Assembly (NCBI GenBank): GCA_004294095.1
Contig: RDZR01000059.1
Coordinates: 1-32,372, forward strand
Direction of reading: 5' to 3'
Length of the DNA: 32,372 nucleotides
Source of the DNA: Verrucomicrobiota bacterium
GTDB lineage: Bacteria > Verrucomicrobiota > Verrucomicrobiia > Verrucomicrobiales > Akkermansiaceae
Made by a program: the position numbers and the translations under genes. How positions within the stretch are numbered: position 1 is the stretch's first letter; the number at the start of each line of letters is the position of its first letter. The notes under the pieces are model-generated. The model did not search any database and was not told where the DNA came from. It saw only the letters and a list, made by a program, of their open reading frames with translations. Positions 24,456 through 32,080 of the stretch are shown piece by piece.

Positions 24456-26032
24456 TACCGATAGTAGCTGAACTTTTTAGGATCGAACGCTTCTCTAACA
24501 GCCTCGCCGATGAAGGTGAATAAAACTAACAGACAGACGAGCACGAAGAACGCGGATGTCACCAACCACGGCGCGGAAAGATTGGCCAAGCCATCATTTA
24601 ACAAACGGCCCCACGTGGCGTATGAAGGCGGCAAGCCGAAGCCAAGGTAGTCCAGCGAGGTCAGCGCAAAGACCAATCCTGATAGAGAAAATGGGATCAG
24701 CGTGACAATGATCGAGAGCGAATTGGGAATCAGATGCAAAAACAAAATCCGTGGAGTGCTGGCTCCCAAAACGCGCGCCGCGGCGATGTAGTCGCGTTGT
24801 TTATCGCGGTAGGCGGACGCACGCATCAGGTAGGTCATCTCCATCCAGCCAAATGCCATCAGAATGGTTAGAATGATTGGCAGACCTTTATACGCATCCG
24901 GAACCATGCTCGCCAAAATGATCACCACAAATAAGACGGGCACGTTGGTGAGAATTTCCATCAAGCGTTGGCTGATCAAATCAAACCAACCACCGTAAAA
25001 TCCCATCAACATGCCGACAGTAATCCCTATCAGATAGACAAGCGGCATGTAAATGATCGCCGCCTTGAAATTCACCTGCAAGCCGCCGTAGAGGTAGGCC
25101 ACTAAGTCGAAGCCCTGAGAGGTGGTGCCGAGCAAGTGGCCTTCTTTGGGCATCGGCGGTGCCGGATGGTAGAAAATTTTTCTCAACTCGCTCGCTGGCG
25201 TGGAGAGGTAATTTTCTTTGCTGCCCAACCCGGTGTAATGATCGTGCTTGAGAAATCCTTTTTCGTATTCTGCTAGATAAACTGGCGTGCCATTTTCATC
25301 CCATCCTTCCGCCGGACCATTGGCCAAGCCGTTGCGATACGTGGTGCGAATGTGCATTTTCGCTTCATTCACATTGAGGTAAGTCGCCGCGAGGCCAAAG
25401 AACCGCTTTTTCCCGCCACTCTCATAGACGATGCCGTTGCGTTGTTCCAAAGCGCCAGACATCGGCGGCAATGTGTCACCCGTTGGATCATATGGGATGA
25501 GCGGCATGATCACACGCTTGTCTTTTTGGTTGGCCCACAAGCGTTTGAGCATCCGATAGTCAGCCTGCGCATCGCCAGTGGCATCCTTAATTCCAAAGTC
25601 CCGATTGAATAAATCGGTGCTCAAAAATGCGGGGAAAATCCATTTGCCATCGTGATGCACGGCCAAGGCACGCTTGCCAACGACGACTTGATCCAGCGCC
25701 GCGAGCACCAACAATGAAACCACAATCCAGAGCGCATAGTATCCCCGGCGGATGCTACAAAATCGTTTGATCCGGTTGCGCGTGATTGGATTGATGCGAT
25801 TCCGCTGGAACGAACGAATCAATAATAAAAGCCCAGTGCCTAACAGCAGCGCCACAGCTAACCAACCAAACCACAAAAAAGGTTCGCCTTTTTCCACCGG
25901 CATTTGCAGCCAAGACATTTCCCGGCTCACCGAGAAAAACCAACGGGCCGTGGGAAAGGCGATATCCTTCCACTCGCCGAACCACGCGAGAAGACCTAAC
26001 AGAATGCTGCTGATGCCGAGAGTGCGCGTCAT
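24455..26032 (-). CDS. yejE: Peptide ABC transporter permease, YejE-like, with an enlarged periplasmic loop
   Basis: 525 residues, against about 340 for E. coli YejE. RRGYYALWIVVSLLVL (95-110) followed by an HHDGKWIFPAFL stretch is the YejE entry motif. The core permease is residues about 305-525, with the coupling loop YIAAARVLGAS, then SLDYLGFGLP and FIGEAVREAFDP as in YejE. Two additional hydrophobic segments lie in the first 90 residues. Between about 120 and 300 the loop is longer than in YejE and contains a stretch like a MORN/YwqK repeat (TYRNGLANGPAEGWDENG, about 231-248). It overlaps yejB by four bases (ATGA) and yejA by one. Confidence 0.93.
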   Translation of the reverse strand: MTRTLGISSILLGLLAWFGEWKDIAFPTARWFFSVSREMSWLQMPVEKGEPFLWFGWLAVALLLGTGLLLLIRSFQRNRINPITRNRIKRFCSIRRGYYALWIVVSLLVLAALDQVVVGKRALAVHHDGKWIFPAFLSTDLFNRDFGIKDATGDAQADYRMLKRLWANQKDKRVIMPLIPYDPTGDTLPPMSGALEQRNGIVYESGGKKRFFGLAATYLNVNEAKMHIRTTYRNGLANGPAEGWDENGTPVYLAEYEKGFLKHDHYTGLGSKENYLSTPASELRKIFYHPAPPMPKEGHLLGTTSQGFDLVAYLYGGLQVNFKAAIIYMPLVYLIGITVGMLMGFYGGWFDLISQRLMEILTNVPVLFVVIILASMVPDAYKGLPIILTILMAFGWMEMTYLMRASAYRDKQRDYIAAARVLGASTPRILFLHLIPNSLSIIVTLIPFSLSGLVFALTSLDYLGFGLPPSYATWGRLLNDGLANLSAPWLVTSAFFVLVCLLVLFTFIGEAVREAFDPKKFSYYR

Positions 26033-27378
26033 GAATCGTATTTCACTCGGGGATCGACGATGGCCAACGCGATGTCGGAAAGAATTTGGCCAATCAACAT
26101 CAGAAACGCGCCGATGACCAAAGTGCCCATGATCACCGGCACATCGCGCTCAATCACCGCCTGATATTGCAGCAAACCAAAACCTTGGATGTCAAAAACT
26201 CGCTCGACCAGCATCGAGCCGCCCATGAAAACGCTGATGAGCCCACCGATGCCAGCGGCCAGCGGAATCATCGAATTGCGCAACGCATGGCCGACCACCG
26301 CGCGGCGGTATGAGGCACCCTTGGCAACGGCCGTGCGCACATAATCGCTCGCCAGATGGTCCATTAAATTATTTTTCGTCATCATCGTCATCATCGCAAA
26401 CGAGCCGACCAAATAACAGATCAGCGGCAGCACCGTATGATGCGCTAAGTCCAAGATTTTTTCGCCAAAATCCATGCTATTGAAATCAGGACTCGTGACT
26501 CCGAACAGTGGAAACCAACCGAGCCTCGCGCCCAAATGCACTAACAGAATTGCGCCTAAGGCAAATCCGGGCACCGAGTAGCCGATGAAAATCAAAATGG
26601 AACTCGCGCTATCAAACCACGAACGATGCCGCAGCGCTTTGATAATTCCTAACGGAATGCAAATCAGATAGGTAATCAATGCGGTGAGGATTCCAAAATA
26701 CGTCGCTACCGGCACGCGGCTGATAATCATTTCCCAAACAGAATCCTGATAGACCATCGAGTTGCCCAAGTTCCCTTGCAAAAGCCCTGAAAATTGCTGC
26801 CGGTAAACAATCGCACGCGGGCTGTAATTCGGCGGCTTGCTGTCATTTCCGTTGCGAGTGATAAAACGATCTTTGCGCTCCGCAGCGGATTCGAAGCGCA
26901 CTTTCCAACCCTCATCGCGCACGTCGTTTCCGCCATCCACGTATTTTGCGGAAACGATTTCAGCCCCATTGCGCACCACGCGCACTGCGCGCCCGCTGCC
27001 GCGCAGCACCGCATTGGCCGTTGTTTCCGGATCCAGATCATCGCCGATTGTGTCTGCCTCCCGAGCGCCGAATTCCGCCTTCGAGCGGTTCGCCTCTCGT
27101 GGGAAAATGCCTAACCATTGGCAGTAGGCCACGAGCATCGGCTTATCCATGCCATATTGTTCTTCGAGTGCTTCGATTTGATCTTCACTGAGCCCGGCTT
27201 GATTGTTTTTTTGGGTTGATGACGCTTTGCCTCCTTGATCCGCACCGAGCGACATTTGTTGCAGCATCCGCTCCATCGGCCCACCGGGCGCGAAACGTGT
27301 GATGGCAAAAACAAGCAACGTGATCCCGATCATCGTCGGCGGAATCAGTAATAGGCGGCGGATTAAATAATTCCTCAC
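26029..27378 (-). CDS. yejB: Peptide ABC transporter permease, YejB-like, with an extra periplasmic insert
   Basis: About 449 residues from a GTG at 27378 (VRNYLIRRLLLIPPT). The frame is open to an ATG at 27429, but that would add a charged tail before the first membrane helix and overlap the divergent gene. TM1 (about 7-27) is followed by FAPGGPMERM, as in YejB. Roughly residues 92-194 are an insert not present in E. coli YejB, hydrophilic and beta-rich in character. The core resumes at LLQGNLGNSMVYQDSVWEMI and carries the coupling loop RTAVAKGASYRRAVVGHALRN and the ends GSMLVERVFDIQGFG and ALAIVDPRVKYDS. It is the first gene of the operon. Both permeases have enlarged loops in the same place, after TM1-type helices. 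Confidence 0.92.
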   Translation of the reverse strand: MRNYLIRRLLLIPPTMIGITLLVFAITRFAPGGPMERMLQQMSLGADQGGKASSTQKNNQAGLSEDQIEALEEQYGMDKPMLVAYCQWLGIFPREANRSKAEFGAREADTIGDDLDPETTANAVLRGSGRAVRVVRNGAEIVSAKYVDGGNDVRDEGWKVRFESAAERKDRFITRNGNDSKPPNYSPRAIVYRQQFSGLLQGNLGNSMVYQDSVWEMIISRVPVATYFGILTALITYLICIPLGIIKALRHRSWFDSASSILIFIGYSVPGFALGAILLVHLGARLGWFPLFGVTSPDFNSMDFGEKILDLAHHTVLPLICYLVGSFAMMTMMTKNNLMDHLASDYVRTAVAKGASYRRAVVGHALRNSMIPLAAGIGGLISVFMGGSMLVERVFDIQGFGLLQYQAVIERDVPVIMGTLVIGAFLMLIGQILSDIALAIVDPRVKYDS

Positions 27379-27415
27379 AAAAAGATGTTTTGATTTCAGC
27401 TTGTGATCTCCAGCG

Positions 27416-28000
27416 ATGCAAGCCCACAAGATGTCTCACCTTCACTCTTGCCAGCCGCACGCCAAAGCATTTGACTCGCCAACCAAAATAAATTTTCCAG
27501 TGAAAGCCCACGAACTTTACTCCGCAGTTGATCCGTCCGTTGTTACAACCATGCTTGATTGGTTTCGCACCAATGATCGCAAAGTTTACAAATCAGCGGT
27601 CTCCACCTTGGCTGCGAATCGTAAGCTGCGCCCCGTTTTTGTTGAGAAAAAATCCACCGCAGAGCAATACGCGTGGATTCTCAAAACGCTCAAAATCCCA
27701 GCCTGCGATACCATCGGCGAGCACATGATCCAAGCCTACCTGATGGCTGGACAGCAATCGATGCTCGCAATGTTTTGCGATGGCCTTGGCATTCCTCACG
27801 ATGGCAAAGGCTCGGTGATTGGCGAGTTGCCCAAGGCGCTGGATGCAGAGCGACTCACTACCACGATTGATCGTCTGTTAGATATTTTCGAGCCTAAACT
27901 TTTCGCGACCTATCTTCATTGTTTCAACATGCAAGTTCCTAACGGATGGCCAGAACTCACCGAAAAACTTGCGTCTGATGAACGCCTGAAACTTGCCTAA
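27416..28000 (+). CDS. Conserved hypothetical protein, helical
   Basis: 194 residues from an ATG at 27416; a second ATG at 27431 (MSHLHS) and a GTG at 27499 (VKAHELYSAV) are other start options. The last is the most likely real start by composition, because the first 25-30 residues look like leader-like filler. The body is mainly helical: DPSVVTTMLDWFRTNDR, AEQYAWILKTLKIPACD, EHMIQAYLMAGQQSMLAMF, then GKGSVIGELP and IDRLLDIFEPKLFATYLHCF. No catalytic motif, signal peptide or membrane segment is visible. I recall similar proteins in Verrucomicrobiota without a known function. The stop TAA is part of CCTAACA, and a second TCTAACA lies just after it, 14 bases before miaB. It is probably co-transcribed with miaB (gap 23 bases). 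Confidence 0.8.
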   Translation: MQAHKMSHLHSCQPHAKAFDSPTKINFPVKAHELYSAVDPSVVTTMLDWFRTNDRKVYKSAVSTLAANRKLRPVFVEKKSTAEQYAWILKTLKIPACDTIGEHMIQAYLMAGQQSMLAMFCDGLGIPHDGKGSVIGELPKALDAERLTTTIDRLLDIFEPKLFATYLHCFNMQVPNGWPELTEKLASDERLKLA

Positions 28001-28023
28001 CATATTCTAACAAAAAACGCGCA

Positions 28024-29400
28024 ATGCCCAAAGTTTATCTCAAAACCTACGGCTGCCAAATGAACGAGCGCGACTCTGAACAAGTCGCCAAAATGTTTAC
28101 CGAAGGCGGCTACACCGTCACTCCGCATGAGCACGAGGCCGATGCGGTGCTCATCAATACTTGCTCGGTGCGCGATCAGGCGGAGCAAAAGGCGTTGGGG
28201 AAAATGGGCAATTTGATGCATCAAGAACGCCACCGCAGCCATGTGGTCTATGGCTTCATGGGATGCATGGCGCAATCTCGCGGCAGTGAGTTGTTTCAAT
28301 TGATGCCGAAACTGGACGTCGTCGTCGGCACGCAAAAATATCACAAGGTGTTTGATTACGTGGATGGCATTTTACAACGCCGGTTAGATTTGCGGATGGA
28401 TGATCCGGGCTTATCGCTGCGCGGCACCTCAGTTTGCGATATCGAGGATGAGGACGGCTCGCAAAATACGATTCGCGACCACATGCCGCGCGCGCTGCAA
28501 GCCACTGCTTTTGTTTCGATCATGCAAGGGTGCAACATGCGGTGTTCTTTTTGCATCGTGCCGGATACCCGTGGCAAAGAACGCGGCCGACCGATCGCGG
28601 AGATCACCGAAGAAGTGCGCAACCTCGTCAAATTGGGCGTCAAGGAAGTCACTCTGTTAGGCCAAATCGTCAATTTATACGGGCGCACGGAATTTCCCAT
28701 CATCGATAAAAAATCGCCTTTCGTGCAGTTGTTAGAAGCAGTCCATGAAATCGATGGCCTCGAGCGGATTCGTTTCACATCGCCGCATCCGATCGGCTAC
28801 CGTGATGATTTAATCGCGGCATTTACCTATTTGCCGAAATTGTGCTCGCATATTCATTTCCCGATGCAGAGCGGCTCAGACCGAATTCTCAAGGCGATGC
28901 GCCGCCCTTATAAAAACGCGAAGTTCGTGGAAATTTGTGAAAAAATGAAGGCAGCGCGCCCCGGCATTGCCATCACCACGGACATCATCGTTGGCTTCCC
29001 TAGCGAAACGGAGGAAGACTTTGCGGCGACGGTGGACACGGTCGAGCGCTTGCAATTTGATAACGCATTCGTGTTTCGCTATTCCAAACGCCGCAACACA
29101 CCGGCCGCGGAAATGGATGAGCAACTCACAGAAGTCGTCAAAGAACAACGCAATCAGGAATTGCTCAGCGTCGTCAATCGCATCGCCATCGCAAGTCATG
29201 CCGCGCTCGTCGGCAGCCGCCAGCGCGTGCTCTGCGAAGGACCGTCCAAACACAATGCCGCACGTCTTTCAGGCCGCACCAGCCAGAATAAAATCGTGAT
29301 CTTTGATGGCGATCCGAATCGCCTCACTGGCCAGTTGTTAGATATTCAAATTGAATCATCATCCGGCTTCACTTTGTTTGGAACCGCCTGCTTGGATTAA
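28024..29400 (+). CDS. miaB: tRNA-2-methylthio-N6-dimethylallyladenosine synthase MiaB
   Basis: 458 residues, family length. MiaB adds a methylthio group to isopentenyl-adenosine-37 of tRNAs that read codons starting with U. KTYGCQMNERDSE gives Cys11 of the auxiliary cluster, joined by Cys47 (INTCSVRDQAE) and Cys81. The radical-SAM motif is CNMRCSFC (Cys170, 174, 177). A C-terminal TRAM domain follows (about 385-458). The QMN motif separates it from RimO. No miaA is visible here. The final TTAA is shared with the convergent argH. Confidence 0.97.
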   Translation: MPKVYLKTYGCQMNERDSEQVAKMFTEGGYTVTPHEHEADAVLINTCSVRDQAEQKALGKMGNLMHQERHRSHVVYGFMGCMAQSRGSELFQLMPKLDVVVGTQKYHKVFDYVDGILQRRLDLRMDDPGLSLRGTSVCDIEDEDGSQNTIRDHMPRALQATAFVSIMQGCNMRCSFCIVPDTRGKERGRPIAEITEEVRNLVKLGVKEVTLLGQIVNLYGRTEFPIIDKKSPFVQLLEAVHEIDGLERIRFTSPHPIGYRDDLIAAFTYLPKLCSHIHFPMQSGSDRILKAMRRPYKNAKFVEICEKMKAARPGIAITTDIIVGFPSETEEDFAATVDTVERLQFDNAFVFRYSKRRNTPAAEMDEQLTEVVKEQRNQELLSVVNRIAIASHAALVGSRQRVLCEGPSKHNAARLSGRTSQNKIVIFDGDPNRLTGQLLDIQIESSSGFTLFGTACLD

Positions 29401-30755
29401 TTTTCTAACATTTTTTGCCATCGTGAAATCTCGTTTTGCACGTTGAGCGGCGATGGTGAGCCCGTATTGGTGCGTGCAGCCATCGCCCGTTCCAAAGAAA
29501 AAACGTCCTTCGCATCGGCAGCAAATGCGGGATCAATCGCCGCGAGATCGAGTTGATCCAGAGCCGTGCCCGAGCTCAGCGCGGCGGCGACTGCTTTGCC
29601 CACCAACTCATGCGCATGGCGGAAAGGCACGCCTTTTTTCACCAAATAATCGGCGAGATCGGTTGCCAAAAGCATCGGATCTGCGGCTGCGCGCGCGCAG
29701 GAAGGCACGTTCATTTCCAAGGCGGCAACCATTTCTGAATTCACCGCGAGGATCATGCTCAAGGTATCGAACGAATCGAACAACGGCGGCTTATCTTCCT
29801 GCAAATCACGATTGTAGGTGAGTGGCAGACCTTTGAGCGCGACTAACAGATTGATCAAATTTCCCACCAAGCGGCCAGTCTTCCCACGGCTGAGTTCGCA
29901 CACGTCCGGATTTTTTTTCTGCGGCATCAATGACGATCCAGTGGTGTGCGCATCCGCGAGAGTCGCGAAGGAAAATTCCGCCGTGCACCATAAAATCAAA
30001 TCCTCGCTCAAACGCGATAGATGCACGCCGCAGAGTGACATCGCAAATAGCATCTCCGCGATGTAATCTCGGTCCGCAATCGCATCCATCGAATTATGCG
30101 TGATCCCATCAAAACCAAGCTCGCGGGCGATCGCCTCCCGATCCAAATTGATCGTCGAGCCAGCCAATGCGCCGGAACCTAACGGACAAATATTCAGCCT
30201 CGCCCGGCAGTCGCGCACACGTCCCCGGTCGCGCTCTAACATTTCGATATACGCCAGAAAATGATGGCCGACGGTGACTGGCTGGCCGCGCTGCAAATGC
30301 GTATAACCCGGCAGTATTGTCGCCGCATAACGGTCCGCACGTTCTAACAGCGCTTGCTGCAAAAGCCGGATCGCTCGATCTAACAGATCAGCGGCCTCGC
30401 GGCAAAAAAGCCGAGTATCCGTCGCCACCTGATCATTGCGGGAGCGCGCGGTGTGCAATTTTGCGCCAGCTGGGCCGATGCGCCGCGTCAGCTCGGCCTC
30501 GATGTTCATGTGGATGTCTTCCAACGAACTGCGGAATTCAAAAGTGCCGGCAGTGATTTCCTCGCGAATCGCCAGCAAGCCATTTTCGATGCTGAGAAAT
30601 TCTTCTTCAGTTAGAAGCCCCGCGATTTTTTGCGCGCGCGCATGGGCGATGGAGCCTGCGATGTCGTGCGCGTAGAGCCGCCAATCGGTGGAAATGGATT
30701 CACCAAATTGTTGAACGAGTGATGAAGTATCTTGAGAAAATCGGCCTTTCCACAT
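29397..30755 (-). CDS. argH: Argininosuccinate lyase
   Basis: 452 residues, family length. It cleaves argininosuccinate to arginine and fumarate, the last step of arginine synthesis. Landmarks are the N-terminal MWKGRFSQDTSSLVQQFGES, the HTARSRNDQVATD stretch (101-113), TILPGYTHLQRGQPV (146-160) and the catalytic loop GSSLMPQKKNPD (273-284). It is in the same superfamily as the aspartase fusion at 719-2566. No other arg genes are adjacent. It is convergent with miaB: each gene ends in TAA, and the shared bases are TTAA at 29397-29400. The gene contains at least five copies of the enriched word or close variants, for example at 30236, 30342 and 30379. Confidence 0.96.
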   Translation of the reverse strand: MWKGRFSQDTSSLVQQFGESISTDWRLYAHDIAGSIAHARAQKIAGLLTEEEFLSIENGLLAIREEITAGTFEFRSSLEDIHMNIEAELTRRIGPAGAKLHTARSRNDQVATDTRLFCREAADLLDRAIRLLQQALLERADRYAATILPGYTHLQRGQPVTVGHHFLAYIEMLERDRGRVRDCRARLNICPLGSGALAGSTINLDREAIARELGFDGITHNSMDAIADRDYIAEMLFAMSLCGVHLSRLSEDLILWCTAEFSFATLADAHTTGSSLMPQKKNPDVCELSRGKTGRLVGNLINLLVALKGLPLTYNRDLQEDKPPLFDSFDTLSMILAVNSEMVAALEMNVPSCARAAADPMLLATDLADYLVKKGVPFRHAHELVGKAVAAALSSGTALDQLDLAAIDPAFAADAKDVFSLERAMAARTNTGSPSPLNVQNEISRWQKMLEN

Positions 30756-30831
30756 GATGGTGCAGAGATGAGTGGGCTAGATTGCCCAGCAACAACGGCT
30801 CCGGCAAGAGTGGAAATCGAGCATTCTCACA

Positions 30832-32031
30832 TCAACTCGATTGCGAAAATTGAGCCGGCTCTGGGGCATCATGTTGGGATTCGATCGCGCACTCGCAGTT
30901 GGTGCAGCAATCGAGATCACTATTCATGAAGCCCGCTTTGAGGTAGGGTAAAAGTTTTTCATCAATTTGAGTTTTCCCCAAACGCGAAGCAATTTCAGCG
31001 GCGATCACGCCAAAACGCGCGCGGAATTTATACACAAAACAGAACAACGATTTGCGATGAACGAGCGACGGGCCGCTGTAAAAAAGCCCGGGCGTCAAAG
31101 TTGATTCATCGGCTTCTTCGGTGAAAATGGGCAAGCCGTGGGCATCCACATTAAACAAACTCGAAGCGAGACCGAGCCCCGATTGGTAGCCATTGGCCAG
31201 AATCGGCTGCGTCTTGCAGACGATCGGTAATTCATCATGATCATACAAAATCCAAAATCCATCACCGGCCTCGATGCGACGGATGTCCGTATTTTTAGAA
31301 AACTCGATCCGTTCCTTGCGCTCGGGGTGGCGCAATGCCGCGCGCAGTCGGTCAAATGTCCGCGGGCTCAGCGAGCGCGATGGATCCGGATGATCGGATG
31401 ACCATGGCTCGCCTCGCGAAAGAATGCGCACGGATTTTCCCAAATCAAAAAGCCTCAACGCCGCATCGATGCCACTTTCATAACCGCCGATGATCGTAAA
31501 TGAATCACCGCTGAGTGCGCTCCAGTCTTTCACCCGAGAGCTGTGAATCGCGTGCTCTGCTCCGGAGAAATCCCGATCTCGCGGCGAGAAAAATTGACCT
31601 GCCGCCCACACTAAAAAGTCGCAGTGAATTGTGCCGCCATTTTTGAGATGAACGATGAAATGATCTGCCTGTCGATCGATGGCAGTGACTTCCATGCCCG
31701 TGGAAACTGGCAATTGATGATGACCCGCCACTGCATCCAAATACGCTGCGTAGCCCAGCCCATCCGGATGCTGCGTGCGCAAAAAATCGGCTGGCGAGCT
31801 TTCCGGGTTGATCGCATTCAAATCGGTTAGACCAAAGGCGTTCGAGTGAAATGACGGCGTGAGCATCGACATCCCAGCCGTCCAAGCGCGGAATGATGCG
31901 CCGATTTCGCGAGCATCGATGATCAGCATGTCTGCCACGCCCGTCTTTTGCAAAGCCAAGCCAACCCCAAGGCCCGCTGGACCTGCGCCGACGATTAGGA
32001 CGCGCGTAAAAATCGTTTCACTGGCAATCAT
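30832..32031 (-). CDS. FAD-dependent NAD(P)-binding oxidoreductase with a Cys-rich tail
   Basis: 399 residues. An N-terminal FAD-binding Rossmann motif VLIVGAGPAGLGVG (11-24) is followed by a second Rossmann motif, FTIIGGYESGIDAA (178-191), for NAD(P)H. The intervening LVWAAGQFFSP (140-150) is typical of the CzcO/TrkA-flavoprotein-type two-dinucleotide family. It would oxidise a small substrate or move electrons; the substrate is unknown. The C-terminus has four close cysteines (375, 376, 379, 381, CCTNCEC), which could bind a metal or an Fe-S centre. No signal peptide; cytoplasmic. It starts at 32031 without a Shine-Dalgarno, ends 77 bases before the start of argH, and may be followed by it on one transcript. 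Confidence 0.87.
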   Translation of the reverse strand: MIASETIFTRVLIVGAGPAGLGVGLALQKTGVADMLIIDAREIGASFRAWTAGMSMLTPSFHSNAFGLTDLNAINPESSPADFLRTQHPDGLGYAAYLDAVAGHHQLPVSTGMEVTAIDRQADHFIVHLKNGGTIHCDFLVWAAGQFFSPRDRDFSGAEHAIHSSRVKDWSALSGDSFTIIGGYESGIDAALRLFDLGKSVRILSRGEPWSSDHPDPSRSLSPRTFDRLRAALRHPERKERIEFSKNTDIRRIEAGDGFWILYDHDELPIVCKTQPILANGYQSGLGLASSLFNVDAHGLPIFTEEADESTLTPGLFYSGPSLVHRKSLFCFVYKFRARFGVIAAEIASRLGKTQIDEKLLPYLKAGFMNSDLDCCTNCECAIESQHDAPEPAQFSQSS

Positions 32032-32080
32032 GAGGTGGTTGTTTCAAAGCGTTCTAAACACAGATTATACATGCGGGAAG

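Noticed and set aside
27379-27429. ATG at 27429 as the yejB start
   Set aside because: It adds 17 polar residues before the first helix, where YejB proteins begin directly, and it overlaps the divergent gene.
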